Positions 61,255 through 64,000 of a stretch of DNA of 64,000 bases are shown here, in pieces (the stretch's first letter is position 1; each line of letters starts with the position of its first letter). The DNA comes from Physcomitrium patens (Eukaryota > Streptophyta > Bryopsida > Funariales > Funariaceae): NCBI RefSeq assembly GCF_000002425.4, contig NC_037257.1:7360533-7424532 (forward strand), read 5' to 3'. The notes beneath the pieces were generated by a model. It was not told the origin of the DNA. It saw nothing but the letters and a program-made list of their open reading frames with translations, and did not search any database. The position numbers were made by a program, and so were the translations under genes.

Positions 61255-61440
61255 AATTAAAGCAAGATAATCTATAATCTCTTAAATCAATTAAAATTTT
61301 TAATAAAAAAAGATAGTCTACACTTTCTAAAGAAAAAATCATTTTTAGAGAACTAAATTTTTAGATTGAAGATAGGTAGTCCATAACCTTCAAAACACAA
61401 GAATAGAAGTAGAATACTCTGTTCACTTCTAAAAACAAGA
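61255..61440 (-). promoter_or_regulatory. Leader of H with four degenerate repeat motifs
   Basis: On the + strand: AGATAATCTATAATC (about 61267), GATAGTCTACACTTTC (about 61311), GGTAGTCCATAACC (about 61375), AGTAGAATACTCTGTTCAC (about 61408). Same spacing pattern as in A. Confidence 0.4.
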
Positions 61441-61471
61441 CAAAAATAATGAATTAGCATTCTTATAAAAT

Positions 61472-61830
61472 TATTAAAGAAATGAATATAGAAGAATCAA
61501 AAACTCAATATATTCTTATGTAACTCAAAAAGAATAGATATTTATTTAAAACTAACATAGTAACAAAAATTGAATGACTATTACTAAAGATAAAAAGACT
61601 AAAAAATCTTAAAATAAAACTAAGGACTAAAAAGTCATTGACAAGAGTAAAAAAGACTTCATTTTTGCTTCCATATAAACTATCTAAGTAGAAGCTATGT
61701 CACAATGTTCTATAGGATATTTGATACAAGATCAATTTACAAGACTTATATTTTAATTTGGAAGGCAAGTGTCTTATATGTCTGCCACATCATTAGCTTA
61801 TACCACAAGTTATTGATATGTATAACATAT
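61472..61830 (-). repeat. 5' LTR of H, truncated
   Basis: Follows the H left LTR from its inner end to about ATTAGCTTATACCACAAGTTATTG, then leaves it. About 360 of 522 bp remain. Confidence 0.7.
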
Positions 61831-61844
61831 GATCAAATTAAATT

Positions 61845-62710
61845 CTAAGACAAATACCACATAAAGAATTTAGGAAAAATCAAAAAATACTTCAAAGTTG
61901 AATTTGAATGCATGCTCAATAGAATATTTTTTTATCAACATTTTTATTCTTAAGAAATATTGGATAAATTTGATTTAACAAATTACTTACTTAAATAAAT
62001 TTTTCTACTAAGAAAAATTATTACATAGTCTAGTATAAAGATATCATTGATTGATACTATTTAATATTACAAGATGGTTTGTAAATATCTATTCTTTTCT
62101 AATATAAACTCAATCTATAATATGCAATAGGCATTATTACAAGATTTGTAGCCAAGCTATAGCAACAACATTTGGAAGTAATTAAGCATATTTTGAAATA
62201 AATAAAGAGGATGTATGATTTTAGAATTTATTTCAAGCATCCTTTAAATCTTGTACTTAAAGAATTTATAGATGAAAATTACCTTAGTTGCCTTAAGACT
62301 TGGCGTTCTACTATTGAATGTATATTTAAACTTACGCACAGGTTAATTGCTTAGTCCAACAAACAACAATCAACTATTTTTGATAGTAAAACAAAGATAG
62401 AATAAAAAAATTTCTTAAAATTTACCAAAGAAGTAATGTATCTATAAAGGTTGCTTATTAAATTATATATTTTATTTCTATATAAGATATTTGTACATTT
62501 ATCAAATGAATCAATTTAGTTTGATTTTTTTAAAGTTTATATTTCTACAATACATAATTTTTTATCTCAACTACAATAACATGGACTTAGTTTATCTTGC
62601 TCAAAATCCTATATTCAAAGCAAAGCATCACTTTATTTAAGAACAGATCCTTAAATTAGAAGTCTCTTTTAATATGTATATGTGTGTATTTCTACTAATT
62701 ACCTAAATAC
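61845..62710 (+). pseudogene. Ty1/copia RT end and RNase H remnant (element J)
   Basis: RT end at about 61850-62120 (LGKIKKYFKVEFE; ILDKFDLTNYLLK). RNase H at about 62121-62440 reads GIITRFVAKL, LEVIKHILK, IDENYLSCLKTWRSTIE, then SNKQQSTIFDSKTKIE, which tracks the usual copia order closely. A last piece near 62595-62680 reads LAQNPIFKAKHHFI. Stops are frequent. It is the continuation of the integrase at 57912 across element H, minus the RT beginning. Confidence 0.8.
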
Positions 62711-62727
62711 AAAAATTCTAAATAGAC

Positions 62728-62762
<35 letters not shown>

Positions 62763-63485
62763 TTTAATTTAAAAAAATATAAATTAAAATTAAAAAAAAT
62801 AAATTTTTAATATTTAATTTTCTATGTATATTCTAAAAATATTTAGTAATAAACTAATTAGATGAAAATTACCTGTTTTTTCACTAAAGAGTTCTTTTTT
62901 TCTAAGAAGTCTTAAAAAATATCAAAAAAATGTGAAAAAATGATGATTTTTAAACTCATCAATTGATTAAATATTTCTTAATAGTTATGTCTAAATAGTT
63001 CTATTTGCACAAGATATCAAATAACACTTGACAAATATATTTTTTTTATCAAATAACAAAAAATCATCATGTATGTAAGAAAGTCACTAGAAAGAGTTTA
63101 TATAAAGCTACATCAAAAGGTTGTAAATATTTTACAAAAAAATACTAATTTAAATTAAAAAATTATTATTTTAATTTTTTTGACAAAGATAAAAGCTGTT
63201 TTAAAATATTATTATATTTATAGATAAGAAAAAACTAGAAATTACATCAAAAAATTAATGATTTAAAAGAAATTTTATTATTTAAAAAAATAATAATATG
63301 ACATGTGTTATTTTTACTTTATTTTTTATTTTTTTATAATATCTATTTTATAAATATAATTATTTTTTATTTTTTATTTTTAATTTGACTTGATACATAA
63401 TATGTTAGTTTAATAAAGTTAATAAATATTAACTATATTTGACTATATTTTGACTATATATACACGTACACATACACACACACAT

Positions 63486-63532
<47 letters not shown>

Positions 63533-64000
63533 ATTTTATTTATACTTTATATTACATTTTTTTCTGTTAAAGTGAGAATTTTATTATTTTATTTGTTAAA
63601 TTTATTTAGATGCTGTAATTTCTAAGAAATAAAGAAAATAATAGATCAAAGTTTTATTAATAAATAATTATACTAATATATTTATCTATATAATTAATAT
63701 AAAGATATATATATATATATATTTGGTATTTATATTTATATTTCATAAATTATATTTTTATTCCAACGAGCTAATTGTCAAATACTATATTAATAATATT
63801 ATTTTTTTAAAAAATAACATAAATAGAATGCTTAGTTGAAAGTATATATTTTGATTTTTGTAAAATGTACTAGTTTGGTCGTATGCACAATGACCAAGAG
63901 TGATTGATCTTAAAAACTAACCATTATATAAACTTACACAAAGCAATTGAATCAATCTAGACTACAAGTGATTTTTAAATTCATTGATATATAAAATTGT
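62711..64000. other. Very AT-rich DNA with microsatellites
   Basis: No gene seen. Microsatellites: TA at 62732-62760, a CA run passing into TA at 63463-63530, and TA near 63705-63722. The 3' LTR of J might lie here but I cannot recognise it. Confidence 0.6.

Larger units (their letters stand above)
57913..61830 (-). mobile_element. Chromovirus H, deleted, inserted in copia element J
   Basis: Left LTR 57913-58434 (522 bp) with purine tract CTAAAAAGGGGGATAT on the - strand next to it. Right LTR starts at about 61472 and stops near 61830, short of its end. Between them on the - strand are the extra-ORF remnant, little of integrase, RNase H, RT, then a direct jump at about 61200 to leader, so gag and protease are lost. 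The right truncation and missing part of J's RT suggest one deletion removed both. Confidence 0.8.

Noticed and set aside
62732-63722. Regular repeats as a possible CRISPR-like array
   Set aside because: Plain TA and CA microsatellites without unique spacers, in a plant nuclear context.

Overview
The window is nuclear DNA of a land plant: genes are split by many short introns, two host proteins carry organelle-type leader peptides, and two belong to plastid families (CRL and the CAS/rhodanese-4A group). The AT-rich spacers packed with chromodomain Gypsy elements suggest a bryophyte, perhaps a moss. I infer this from style, not from a marker gene.

Layout. (1) 1-6928: two + strand host genes, the 3' part of a CRUMPLED LEAF (CRL, CpcT/CpeT fold) homologue and a J-domain (DnaJ) protein. 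(2) 7916-19551: chromovirus A (- strand), split by chromovirus B (+ strand) inserted in its gag; both have target-site duplications (TSDs). (3) 20941-36581: a gene island with a plastid rhodanese-like gene (+, 14 exons) and, convergent to it, a 1398-residue IQ-motif protein (-, 8 exons). (4) 36587-52628: chromovirus E (-). Its left LTR was hit by chromovirus F (+), whose 5' LTR was in turn hit by the best-preserved copy, C (+, 37137-43504). Separately, E was hit by D, a deleted Gypsy element with a TGGCGCC-type (tRNA-Asp-like) primer site. (5) 52634-64000: very AT-rich decayed DNA holding a Ty1/copia element J (+), recognisable from its pre-integrase, integrase, RT and RNase H remnants, with chromovirus H (-) inserted in its integrase.

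Main discovery candidates. The chromovirus family A/B/C/E/F/H has no tRNA-type primer site next to its 5' LTR. Two bases after the LTR of C lies an 11-mer, TTGACAAGAGT, exactly complementary to ACTCTTGTCAA, which sits 31 bases after the LTR TATA box, where the transcript should begin. This is the arrangement of self-primed Tf1-type elements. Members B, C and H also carry an extra ORF between pol and the 3' LTR (118 codons in C) that A lacks. The untranslated leader holds a repeated GGATTATCC-type motif, four copies in the A/E/F/H type.

All retroelement reading frames seen are broken, mostly by stops reachable through C-to-T change, so the elements look silenced and decayed. Exon boundaries were worked out by hand from GT/GC-AG sites, phase and remembered family sequences; no alignment was run.
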